This document shows positions 7,997-15,178 of a DNA stretch of 64,000 nucleotides, piece after piece; positions within the stretch are counted from its first letter, which is position 1; every line of letters starts with the position of its first letter. The translations under genes and the position numbers were made by a program. Source of the stretch: Bacillus fungorum (GTDB lineage Bacteria; Bacillota; Bacilli; Bacillales; Bacillaceae_G); NCBI RefSeq assembly GCF_002746455.1, contig NZ_NWUW01000002.1, positions 289,807-353,806 on the forward strand, in the 5' to 3' direction. The notes beneath the pieces were generated by a model. That model saw only the letters and a program-made list of their open reading frames with translations, ran no database searches and was not told the DNA's origin.

Positions 7997-9397
7997 ATGA
8001 ATTTAAAAGATTATATAAAAACCGTACATAATGGTAATCAATTCTGGTTTGTTGATGAGGTGTCTCATTTTGAAAATCAGAAAAGAATTTTAGACACAAT
8101 TGAAAAGAAAAAATATTTGGATGGTAAACATGCTATCTCAAATAGGGTTGTAGAAAGTTATAATAATAAACCATATCAACAACGACAAGTTTTATTACAG
8201 TATGCAAAGTTAATTGTGAACCTTGAAACTACTTACCTATTAAAAAAACCGATAACTTTTACTGGTGAGGAAAAAATTGTTGGAGATATGCAGAGGGTGT
8301 ATAAGAAAGGTAATTATGACAAGATTGACTTCGACCTGCTAAATAATTTAGTTAAGTATGGTAACGCATATGAGTATGTGTATATCAAAGATGATGGAAA
8401 TGTGAGCAGTAAGGTCGTTCCGACAGAATGTGGATATCCTATCTATAATGATGAGAACGATATGATTGCATTTGTTGAGTATTATACATCATTAGAGAGT
8501 GACTTCTATGTTGTTTATACACAAGAGGAAGTAGTGAAGTATTCAACAATTGGAGGTATGGATTTACGTGTTGTGGGTTCTTATAAAAATGTTAGTGGTT
8601 TACCAATTCACTATAAAACAGATAATGAATTGAGCACGACATTTGGAAAGAGCGATTTAGATGACTTTATTAACATCATTGATGCTATGGAGGATTTACT
8701 ATCTAAGTTTAGTGATTCATTCTATAAACATCATAATCCAATCCCAGTAGTTATTGGGCAACAACTAAAAGGAGAGGGGCTGAATCCTCATATCGTTGGT
8801 GGTGGAATTACTTTAGATGATGGTGCTGACTTTAAAATGGTAAGTAATGGTGTCAATCATAAGGCATTTGAAGTAATCTTCAATACACTTATGCAACAAC
8901 TGATTAACATTGCAAGTGTTCCTGCTGTAGCATTAAATGCTTCTGATGTAAGTAACTTATCAGAGATGAGTATGAGAATGCTGTATCAACTTGCTGACAT
9001 GAAGGGTGGACTCAATGAGCGTTACTTAAGAGAGGGACTAGAGCAACGTAACAGCAAGGTAGTGGGGCTGTTAGGTAAGCAAGGTAAGGTATACAATGAA
9101 GATGCTATTGATTCGTTAGATATGGTGTTCCACTATGCAAGACCAGTCAATGAGACAGAGGTCATTGATAACTTAGTTAAGATGTATGATGTTGGTGCAA
9201 TCAGTATGGAGTCATTGGTTGCAATCAATCCATATGTTAGCAACGAACACCTAGAGTTGAAGCGTATACTTGAACGTGAGAAACGAGTTAGTGAGCAGAA
9301 GCAAGTCAATGACAAGGTCAATGAGTATGAGCAAGCAAAGACAATGGATGTAAAAGCAGACGTTGCAACTAAGAAAGAGGATGCAGTCGAGGGATAA
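7997..9397 (+). CDS. Phage portal protein (SPP1 gp6-like)
   Basis: The 466-residue protein matches the SPP1 gp6 portal family in length and layout: an N-terminal wing (residues 1-130), a crown/stem region with DDFINIIDAMEDLLSKFSDSF (about 225-245), the central helix-turn VPAVALNASDVSNLSEMSMRMLYQ (about 310-335) and a charged coiled C-terminus. Twelve copies form the DNA channel at one capsid vertex. AAAGGAAAAAG precedes ATG 7997. No fused head-morphogenesis domain is present. Confidence 0.88.
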   Translation: MNLKDYIKTVHNGNQFWFVDEVSHFENQKRILDTIEKKKYLDGKHAISNRVVESYNNKPYQQRQVLLQYAKLIVNLETTYLLKKPITFTGEEKIVGDMQRVYKKGNYDKIDFDLLNNLVKYGNAYEYVYIKDDGNVSSKVVPTECGYPIYNDENDMIAFVEYYTSLESDFYVVYTQEEVVKYSTIGGMDLRVVGSYKNVSGLPIHYKTDNELSTTFGKSDLDDFINIIDAMEDLLSKFSDSFYKHHNPIPVVIGQQLKGEGLNPHIVGGGITLDDGADFKMVSNGVNHKAFEVIFNTLMQQLINIASVPAVALNASDVSNLSEMSMRMLYQLADMKGGLNERYLREGLEQRNSKVVGLLGKQGKVYNEDAIDSLDMVFHYARPVNETEVIDNLVKMYDVGAISMESLVAINPYVSNEHLELKRILEREKRVSEQKQVNDKVNEYEQAKTMDVKADVATKKEDAVEG

Positions 9398-9895
9398 GAG
9401 AGACATATGTGAGTGTTGTGATTGTGTGTGGTGAGTTAGTAATAATATTGTTATATCAATGTTTAGTGATGTAAAGGTATTACTTTCATGCGACACACTG
9501 TTAAGTAATACCTGTGTACGAGGGCATGCCGAGCCAAAAAAACAAACGAACAAAATTGAGAGAGGTATTTAGAGAACAAACGTTCGAAATACTCCTTTTT
9601 GTTCGTTTTTGGGTTGGTGAATAAGTGCGTTTGGAAGGAGATGAACGCAAAACAAAAAACGAACATTCCGACTGAATAGTCAATAAATGTTCGTGTGATA
9701 GGACTTCCTATAACCTTAATTATGTAAACTACCATATAATTAGTATTATGGGGGTACTTCTTTATTCGTGTATTGTTCATTTTTTGTGTTTCCAAAGGTG
9801 AGAAGTCGAACAAAGCGTTTACCCCATGTTCACAAAATGCTCCTATAGCCAACCTCTCAACACACACCCTAAAAAATTTTCAGAAAGGAGAATCC
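9398..9895 (+). other. Gene-free structured region with CGAAC/GTTCG repeats
   Basis: This 498-base gap has no convincing gene. It holds an 11-bp perfect hairpin (9475-9485/9503-9513, 17-base loop), a 12-bp stem 9544-9555/9597-9608 enclosing a LexA-like palindrome (9573-9586), a 5-bp stem 9627-9631/9644-9648, and a nested hairpin (9659-9667/9686-9694 with inner 9670-9673/9678-9681). CGAAC or GTTCG occurs at least six times, mostly in inverted pairs. A replication origin, a packaging signal or a structured RNA are all possible; none can be proven from sequence. Confidence 0.45.
9573..9586. promoter_or_regulatory. LexA/DinR-like box
   Basis: AGAACAAACGTTCG matches the Bacillus SOS box CGAACRNRYGTTYC at 12 of 14 positions; only the two outermost bases differ. 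It sits in the loop of the 9544-9608 stem, upstream of the adaptor and closure genes. SOS control of late genes is therefore possible but unproven. Confidence 0.4.
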
Positions 9896-10675
9896 ATGAT
9901 GTTTGATTCTATCCTAAATTTACCTAGTCAATCTCTATTATATCTTGAAAACAAAATCAAATCAATGTACCTAACATTAAATCCAATCAAACAACGTCCA
10001 CTAATGACAACAGAACAATATGAAGTAATCTATCCATATGTTGCAAACATGTTGTATCAAGAGTTGTCCTTTACTCCATATGATACAACTCTTGTTCATT
10101 TTGAAGATGATGAGAACATGGGATATGAAGTGAATGGAATCAAACTGAATGGATTTTACATTACGGAACACCACAACGCTAAAACGCATATATTCGTATT
10201 TACATACGAAGGAATCTGGCTCTATAACAATGAGCCATTGGATACACCAACTTACATTCAAGAGTACATTAACAGATTAGTTTGCAACTCTCATGAATGT
10301 TTAATATATAACAAATCAATTACAAAGGAGAATATAGATATGGATAATATCGAAAGATTACAAATGGAAATCGGTGGTATCGAATTGCCGTATGAAGAAT
10401 TAATTGTGTATTTAGAGGAAGAAGGAGTTGACGGTGACGTAACTTACAATGCATCGTCAAAAGCCAACAAGAAAGCAATTTATGCGACTGCACTAGCAAT
10501 CTTAAATTCAATTGCAAACCAACCACACTTAATCAAAAACTATAGACAAGATGATATGACAATTGACAGTTTTGCTAAGTATTTGCAAGCACGAATTGAC
10601 CAATTAGAAAAGAAGATTCGTCAAATGCCAAATGAAGATTCTGCACCTAGCAACTTCTTCAATTTATTTCAATAA
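9896..10675 (+). CDS. Adaptor-like (head-tail connector) protein with an N-terminal extension
   Basis: GAAAGGAG before ATG 9896 sets the start (259 residues). Residues 1-148 form an unrecognised acidic/aromatic domain. Residues 149-259 (MDNIERLQMEIGG ... AIYATALAILNSIANQP ... LEKKIRQMP) have the size and helical pattern of gp6/gp15-type adaptors, the ring that docks under the portal. A second ribosome site, AAAGGAG at 10324-10330, precedes an in-frame ATG at 10340, so a separate 111-residue adaptor is probably also made. The following gene is the closure protein, 16 bases away. Confidence 0.62.
   Translation: MMFDSILNLPSQSLLYLENKIKSMYLTLNPIKQRPLMTTEQYEVIYPYVANMLYQELSFTPYDTTLVHFEDDENMGYEVNGIKLNGFYITEHHNAKTHIFVFTYEGIWLYNNEPLDTPTYIQEYINRLVCNSHECLIYNKSITKENIDMDNIERLQMEIGGIELPYEELIVYLEEEGVDGDVTYNASSKANKKAIYATALAILNSIANQPHLIKNYRQDDMTIDSFAKYLQARIDQLEKKIRQMPNEDSAPSNFFNLFQ
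10340..10675 (+). CDS. Internal in-frame start: stand-alone adaptor of 111 residues (alternative product)
   Basis: ATG 10340 lies nine bases after AAAGGAG, in the same frame as the longer gene. Translation from here gives exactly the adaptor-like part and is close to the usual adaptor length of about 100 residues. Whether both forms are made, or an ancestral stop codon was lost and two genes fused, cannot be decided from sequence. Confidence 0.4.
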   Translation: MDNIERLQMEIGGIELPYEELIVYLEEEGVDGDVTYNASSKANKKAIYATALAILNSIANQPHLIKNYRQDDMTIDSFAKYLQARIDQLEKKIRQMPNEDSAPSNFFNLFQ

Positions 10676-10691
10676 GAAAGGAGGATAAAAA

Positions 10692-12071
10692 ATGGATAAA
10701 TTTAATATTTTTAAACTGCAATATAATGCATTCAATGACATGATGTCATTAGCGGGTCAAGAAGTGTTTATAAATGGCGCTAAGAAGTATGGAATCATTA
10801 CAAATACTGATACTCGAGAATTTAATGATAAATATCTTTCAACTAATTTCGCAATGATGCGTGGAGATTACATCTATTATAACGACATGTATTGGATGAT
10901 TTGGAATCAAGTAACTGTACCACGTTCGGAAAATTATAAAGGGATTATGAGACAGTGTGAGCACAATATCATATTTAATTTAAAGTATGTGGATGAAACA
11001 AGTAAATATCTTTTGAAATGTCCTGCGGTTATTCAGCGCACAAGTGATTACACACAGCATTATCAAAGCACAGTATCAATGGTTACAATTGATTCAGAGA
11101 TTCATGTGTTTGTAAGGGATACTTCTTTGACCAGAAAAATTATGAAACTTGTTGGTAAAAGCGATGGACAAATAATTATAGGAAACAAAAATTATAGTAT
11201 TATCGGTGTATCTGTTGAAAAGAAGGGATATTTAAATATTACCTGTCGTTTGGACAATACAACTTCTTTTTCTGATTATGTTAATGAAATTTATTGGAGA
11301 GAAACTAGACCTACTGATTGGGAAAGTCAAATTGATGATTCTTTATACTACCGTGAAGGTGTAACGCCTACATTACCTAGTGCTCCTAATGGATTACAAA
11401 CCAATGTTGGTGAAATTAAGGGTTTTGATATTAAAAATCAAACACCTACATCCCTTGGAGAGATTAGTTTCTCTTGGACACACGATGATAATAAAGTTAA
11501 GTATCGTGAATGGGAGGGATATAAGGTTGTATTTTTAAAAGATAATGTGGAGATTTCAACTACTACAACTATATCTGATTCTATTAATTATACAAACTTG
11601 CAAGCAGGCGAGTATTTTATTAAGGTTTCTATTCTATTTAATACATATGTAGAAGAAGGAAGTTTAGCACAGACATCTAATAAATTTCAAATTACAGATG
11701 AAACTGTTAAACCTTTACCACCTAACAACTATGAAACTAATGTATCACCAATGGACATTAAAGCAGTAGGAGAAGTAGCCGAAGATGGAGATGGGATAGT
11801 TACTTATACATGGGGTAAAGATGTTAATGCTGAAAACTATTCTGGTTTCGTTGGTTATACACTTTATCTATATCGTAATGGTACATATTCTTACTCATTA
11901 AACTTTGATAAAGATGTAATGTCTTATAAATGGACTAACAGAGGTGAGGGTACTTATTCTGGTAGAATCTGTGCACGTTTTATAAATGGTGAAATAGAGA
12001 AATTAGGTTCAGAGAAGTTTTTTGGAAATGTAACAGTTCAAAATAATTTTGACAGCGGTGACCCTTGGTAA
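10692..12071 (+). CDS. Head-closure-like protein with two FN3-type domains
   Basis: The 459-residue protein starts at ATG 10692 after AAAGGAGG. Residues 1-215 resemble the beta-barrel closure or neck proteins of Bacillus phages (VFINGAKKYGIIT, RGDYIYYNDMYWMIWNQV, GIMRQCEHNIIFNL). Two immunoglobulin-like segments follow: about 232-335 (SLGEISFSWTHDD, YTNLQAGEYFIKVSI) and 345-455 (GIVTYTWGKDV, GEGTYSGRICARF), consistent with fibronectin type III. The closure part would seal the filled head and offer a tail-docking surface; FN3 domains often decorate virions. It is the last structural gene, and no tail gene follows. Confidence 0.6.
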   Translation: MDKFNIFKLQYNAFNDMMSLAGQEVFINGAKKYGIITNTDTREFNDKYLSTNFAMMRGDYIYYNDMYWMIWNQVTVPRSENYKGIMRQCEHNIIFNLKYVDETSKYLLKCPAVIQRTSDYTQHYQSTVSMVTIDSEIHVFVRDTSLTRKIMKLVGKSDGQIIIGNKNYSIIGVSVEKKGYLNITCRLDNTTSFSDYVNEIYWRETRPTDWESQIDDSLYYREGVTPTLPSAPNGLQTNVGEIKGFDIKNQTPTSLGEISFSWTHDDNKVKYREWEGYKVVFLKDNVEISTTTTISDSINYTNLQAGEYFIKVSILFNTYVEEGSLAQTSNKFQITDETVKPLPPNNYETNVSPMDIKAVGEVAEDGDGIVTYTWGKDVNAENYSGFVGYTLYLYRNGTYSYSLNFDKDVMSYKWTNRGEGTYSGRICARFINGEIEKLGSEKFFGNVTVQNNFDSGDPW

Positions 12072-12280
12072 TAGAAATATTGGGTGTATCTCATGATATG
12101 CCTTTATTTTTCTTTATATGGCGCTCTAGTTGTTTTAGATGTTTTGGTATTGGATTAGTTCTTAAAATCTGGTACAAGCAAATTTGAGAGGTCGTTTTTG
12201 AGGTGGGAATCTTTTTGATTTTCGTTTTCGTGATTTGGTTTAATATATATAAAGTTAGCAAATTAGGAAAATCCGAAACC

Positions 12281-12300
12281 CCTTGATAACAAAGGTTTTT
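12281..12300 (+). repeat. att-like 20-mer, left copy
   Basis: CCTTGATAACAAAGGTTTTT matches the sequence at 14957-14976 at 17 of 20 positions in the same orientation, differing only in the three central bases. The two copies bracket rap, phr and the lipoprotein gene. The inverted CCTT/AAGG arms around a short spacer resemble recombinase core sites. Confidence 0.4.
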
Positions 12301-12552
12301 ATCCTGTCTCAAAAGTACCTAATTATTAATCTTGACACCCTCTTAGACACTTTGTAGTGTTAAAATGATTGCTTAAACTGCAATGGGGTATCATTTTTTG
12401 TCCTGTTTTGGTCAAAAAGCGAAATTAGTTCATCAGAAAATGTCCATTTTAGGACGAAAAGTGATAAGACCTATATCAAAAAATGAACAAAAATGGACAA
12501 AAAGCGATAGGTATAGAAAATAGATAGTAAAAAGAATAGATAGTATAAAAGG

Positions 12553-12650
12553 AAGGTCGCTAGCGCTCCCCCTATCTTTCTTTCGCTAACGCTCTCCCGT
12601 TCGCCTTCGGCTCATTACCTCACTTCGTTCGGTGGGGCTTCGCCCGTTCT
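12553..12650. repeat. Cluster of GC-rich short palindromes
   Basis: On the + strand successive blocks TCGCTAGCGC, TCGCTAACGC, CGCCTTCGGC, ACTTCGTTCGGT and GGGCTTCGCCC occur within about 100 bases, in an otherwise AT-rich region. Each is a small hairpin of type N-GC-(TA or TTC)-GC-N. Such runs are common in Gram-positive plasmid non-coding DNA. Their role is not known to me. Confidence 0.5.
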
Positions 12651-12742
12651 TTTACATAATAAAAAATGATTTAAATGAACTTTAAAAGATATTTTAAGCG
12701 AAATAAATTATTTAATTAAAGATTTTAAAGAAGTATGAAAAT

Positions 12743-12775
12743 AAAAAAGGGTGGTTATCTATTTTATAACCACCC
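12743..12775 (-). terminator. Terminator of the rap-phr operon
   Basis: A perfect 10-bp stem GGGTGGTTAT/ATAACCACCC (12749-12758/12766-12775) with a 7-base loop has six T on the minus strand directly after it. It lies 16 bases beyond the phr stop. Confidence 0.85.
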
Positions 12776-12790
12776 TTTTAATTCAACCTA

Positions 12791-12925
12791 TTAACCACCA
12801 GTATGACCATCTGACATTTGTTTTACAGTATAAATAGTTTGATGTGTATCTTTAGAATCAAGTACACCAAATGTTAATGTTAGTGCAGTCATAATTCCCA
12901 TTAAACTAATTATTACTTTTTTCAT
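12791..12925 (-). CDS. phr: Phr-type secreted signalling pre-peptide
   Basis: This 44-residue frame begins at an ATG that overlaps the rap stop (ATGA), the usual rap-phr arrangement. The peptide starts MKKVIISLMGIMTALTLTFG, a secretion signal, continues with a polar linker and ends in SDGHTGG. Phr precursors are exported, cleaved to a C-terminal penta- to heptapeptide, re-imported by Opp and then inhibit the cognate Rap. The mature peptide is therefore probably GHTGG or a slightly longer form. From memory, this equals the pentapeptide linked to the Rap of plasmid pXO1; this should be checked. Confidence 0.85.
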   Translation of the reverse strand: MKKVIISLMGIMTALTLTFGVLDSKDTHQTIYTVKQMSDGHTGG

Positions 12926-14016
12926 TTTAATGCCCCCTTATCATTAATTTTTTCTCTTGCATTTGAACTTAGATAGAAATATTTACTTGCTTTTAAGTGA
13001 TTTCCTTCGTGATAAAATTTTACTGCTAATTTTTCATTATATTCATGAATGTACTCGTATAGGTTTTCTTTTTCAAAATAGAGCATTCCTGCTAGTATTA
13101 TTGATTCTAATTGTTCTCCAGAAACCTCATTGTTTATCGCTAGTAAGATATTAAAGCGATGTTGGTATTCCTGATTTTTTAATTCTAAACTGATTTCTAA
13201 ACCTGTTTTCAAAAGTTCTAATGCTTTTTCTTTATTATTAATTTTTGCTTGTTCACATGCTTCAATTAAAATTGCTCTATAGTTTGCCGGCATTTTTTCA
13301 GTTACTTCGGATAAATAGCGAATTGCTAATTCTGAAAGGTTTTGATTTGCATACATAAAACCTAAGTTATGTCGAACGTATAAGGTTGCTTGTTCTTCAT
13401 GTTGTTTTTGGAATATATCCAATGCAGAGATAAGACATTCTTCTGCTAATTCATATTCTTTCAAATGTATACATGCTAATCCGTAAAGATTATTACAGTA
13501 ACCAATGTTTAATTCATAACCATTGTATTTAGAAAAAATCTCTTTTGCCTTAGATACCTGTTTAAGTGCTAAAATATATTGTTGGTTATGACAACTAAAG
13601 GTAGAAAGTTTAAAATAAAATTCTGCTTGTTCAAGTTGGTCTGGGATTTGTTTTAATTTAATTTCGGCTTTTTCATAATGTTCTTTTGCTAAATTATAAT
13701 CACCAGTTATGTTTGCGTGCATTGCCTTGAAAAAATGGTAATAATATAATAAAGTTTCATCTGTTGGTATATCAAAAGATTCTATTTCTTTAAAACTATC
13801 TTTGCCAATACTTAAACTATCCATCAAGTATTGATAACGGAATTTCAATAAGGAGTGGTATAAAAGTACATTTTTATCGTCTTTTACACTGGCAATGTTT
13901 TTATTGATTTCCTTTTTTAGTTGCTTTGCATTATCTAAATTTCTTTTTCTAATTTCTATATACCAGTTATCTAATAACTTTGTAATCTGTTCATTCCCCT
14001 TTGTTTGAACGTTCAT
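12922..14016 (-). CDS. rap: Rap-family TPR phosphatase/regulator
   Basis: The 364-residue protein has the Rap layout: an N-terminal three-helix bundle (residues 1-70, starting ITKLLDNWYIEIRKRN) and six to seven TPR-like repeats, for example YNLAKEHYEKAEIKL, LNIGYCNNLYGLACIHLKEYELAEECL and HEEQATLYVRHNLGFMYANQNLSELAIRYL. Rap proteins dephosphorylate Spo0F or block DNA-binding regulators such as ComA, and are inhibited by the Phr peptide. A strong AAAGGAGG precedes the ATG. Mobile-element Rap-Phr pairs commonly tune sporulation, competence or element transfer to cell density. The target of this one is unknown. Confidence 0.9.
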   Translation of the reverse strand: MNVQTKGNEQITKLLDNWYIEIRKRNLDNAKQLKKEINKNIASVKDDKNVLLYHSLLKFRYQYLMDSLSIGKDSFKEIESFDIPTDETLLYYYHFFKAMHANITGDYNLAKEHYEKAEIKLKQIPDQLEQAEFYFKLSTFSCHNQQYILALKQVSKAKEIFSKYNGYELNIGYCNNLYGLACIHLKEYELAEECLISALDIFQKQHEEQATLYVRHNLGFMYANQNLSELAIRYLSEVTEKMPANYRAILIEACEQAKINNKEKALELLKTGLEISLELKNQEYQHRFNILLAINNEVSGEQLESIILAGMLYFEKENLYEYIHEYNEKLAVKFYHEGNHLKASKYFYLSSNAREKINDKGALK

Positions 14017-14104
14017 GATATCCTCCTTTGTTTTTTATAGATTCTTATAAATAATGATAGCAAGAATAGAATATAATAGATATTATACCTAATTATTTTT
14101 CAAT

Positions 14105-14128
14105 AAAAAACAGAAAATTCTGTTTTTT
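14105..14128. terminator. Bidirectional terminator-like hairpin between rap and the lipoprotein gene
   Basis: AAAAAACAGAA and TTCTGTTTTTT form an 11-bp perfect stem with a two-base loop and T runs on both strands. It lies between the divergent rap and lipoprotein genes. Confidence 0.5.
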
Positions 14129-14249
14129 GTTAGTGAAGGTAATATAAAATCATTTTAAATAGTACATAATAGGAAGTTTATGTGTATGGAAAAATATGAT
14201 ATTTTTATTAGTGACAGTGTGGAATTTATAAAGGGAGAGGGATAAGTAA

Positions 14250-14837
14250 ATGTTGAAAAAATGGGGAGTTACGCTATTGATAGTGGCATTAGTGGCTGGA
14301 TGTTCGTCAAAGACAGATACAGTCAAAGAAGAAACTAAAAATGAAGAACCAAAAGTAGAAGAAAAGGTAGAAGAAACTAAAGTTGAACAAGTTAAAGAAG
14401 AACCGAAAGTTAGTTCAGTTGAAGATGAGAAAGAGAAGAGAAAAAAATATGTTGATAATATTATTATCATTATGGATAAAACTGCAATGGCAAATGATAT
14501 TATTCAAAAGTTACTAAATCAAGCAGAATCTAATCCAGCGTTGTTTGGGGATAGTAAGTGGAAAGATGCTATAATAAATGGATACAAAGCAATTGGAAAT
14601 GATTATGATACATTAAAAACATACCCACAACAATATATTCCAGATGCATATAAACAACATCATGAAACATTAATAAAAAGTTATGAAGTAATGATGGATA
14701 GTGGGACAAAAATATTGCAAGCAGTTAATGAAACAAATTCAGATAAAATGAAAGAAGGATTAGAATTAAGACATAAATCTAAAGGTTTGTTTGATAAATA
14801 TGGTAATGACCTAGCGAGCGTTCCAGACCCAAAATAA
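14250..14837 (+). CDS. Secreted lipoprotein of unknown function
   Basis: ATG 14250 follows GGGAGAGGG. The 195-residue product has a lipoprotein signal (LKKWGVTLLIVALVAGCSS, lipid-carrying Cys at residue 18), a glutamate/lysine/valine-rich linker (20-65) and a helical domain (70-190). It should sit on the outer face of the membrane. Small lipoproteins at the ends of phage elements often mediate superinfection exclusion, but no specific family is recognised here. It is divergent from rap and is the last gene before the right junction of the element. Confidence 0.75.
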   Translation: MLKKWGVTLLIVALVAGCSSKTDTVKEETKNEEPKVEEKVEETKVEQVKEEPKVSSVEDEKEKRKKYVDNIIIIMDKTAMANDIIQKLLNQAESNPALFGDSKWKDAIINGYKAIGNDYDTLKTYPQQYIPDAYKQHHETLIKSYEVMMDSGTKILQAVNETNSDKMKEGLELRHKSKGLFDKYGNDLASVPDPK

Positions 14838-14956
14838 TAAAGAATAGATGAATGATAAACCACTTATGTATAAGATACTTGAATTTTATAGACAAGGTAA
14901 ATGAAGATGTGCTATATTTTTCTTAACAGAAAAAGTGGCGGAAAACAGTCGTCAAA

Positions 14957-14976
14957 CCTTGATATATAAGGTTTTT
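14957..14976 (+). repeat. att-like 20-mer, right copy, at the host junction
   Basis: CCTTGATATATAAGGTTTTT matches 12281-12300 at 17 of 20 bases. It lies at the start of a displaced host-gene 3' end (14963-15055), as expected for an attachment core within the last codons of a target gene. Confidence 0.45.
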
Positions 14977-15055
14977 GATGCAAATGGGACAAAAACCTTC
15001 CCAAAAGAAAATCAATCAAATGATGAGCGCGATGAACAAGCAACAAATGAAATAA
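14963..15055 (+). pseudogene. Displaced 3' end of a host gene (element right junction)
   Basis: After an in-frame TGA at 14960-14962, an open frame encodes [20 protein letters not shown] and ends KQQMK at 15055, followed five bases later by a strong terminator. A 30-codon orphan 3' end that keeps its terminator is what integration into the end of a gene leaves behind. The full gene should be at the left end of the element, outside the window. I could not identify the gene. Confidence 0.5.
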
Positions 15056-15060
15056 GCGCT

Positions 15061-15095
15061 AAAAGACACTCGCTAAGAGTGTCTTTTCTTTTTGT
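15061..15095 (+). terminator. Terminator of the displaced host gene
   Basis: AAAAGACACTC (15061-15071) and GAGTGTCTTTT (15077-15087) form an 11-bp stem with a 5-base loop, followed by CTTTTTG. Confidence 0.85.
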
Positions 15096-15178
15096 TAGTT
15101 ATAGAGTTTAAAACTTTTAAAAATTCTGTATTTTTGGTAAACTGAAAACATCGCTCATTTTAAGGGAGGAGGAGAAGA

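Larger units (their letters stand above)
12072..12790. other. Long gene-free region with repeats at the end of the structural block
   Basis: This 719-base stretch holds no credible gene. It contains an att-like 20-mer (12281-12300), a weak terminator-like inverted repeat ending in six T (12363-12399), repeated short motifs such as GGACAAAAAGCGA and ATAGATAGTA (12415-12545), and the GC-rich palindrome cluster at 12553-12650. Its texture is that of plasmid or phage non-coding DNA, not of the flanking chromosome. Confidence 0.5.

Noticed and set aside
9639..9679. Short frame MNAKQKTNIPTE after GGAAGGAG
   Set aside because: The ATG touches the ribosome site, leaving no spacing, and the frame lies inside nested hairpins.
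12091..12312. 73-residue minus-strand frame
   Set aside because: It has no ribosome site and low-complexity basic composition, and it overlaps the att-like repeat; coding is not supported.
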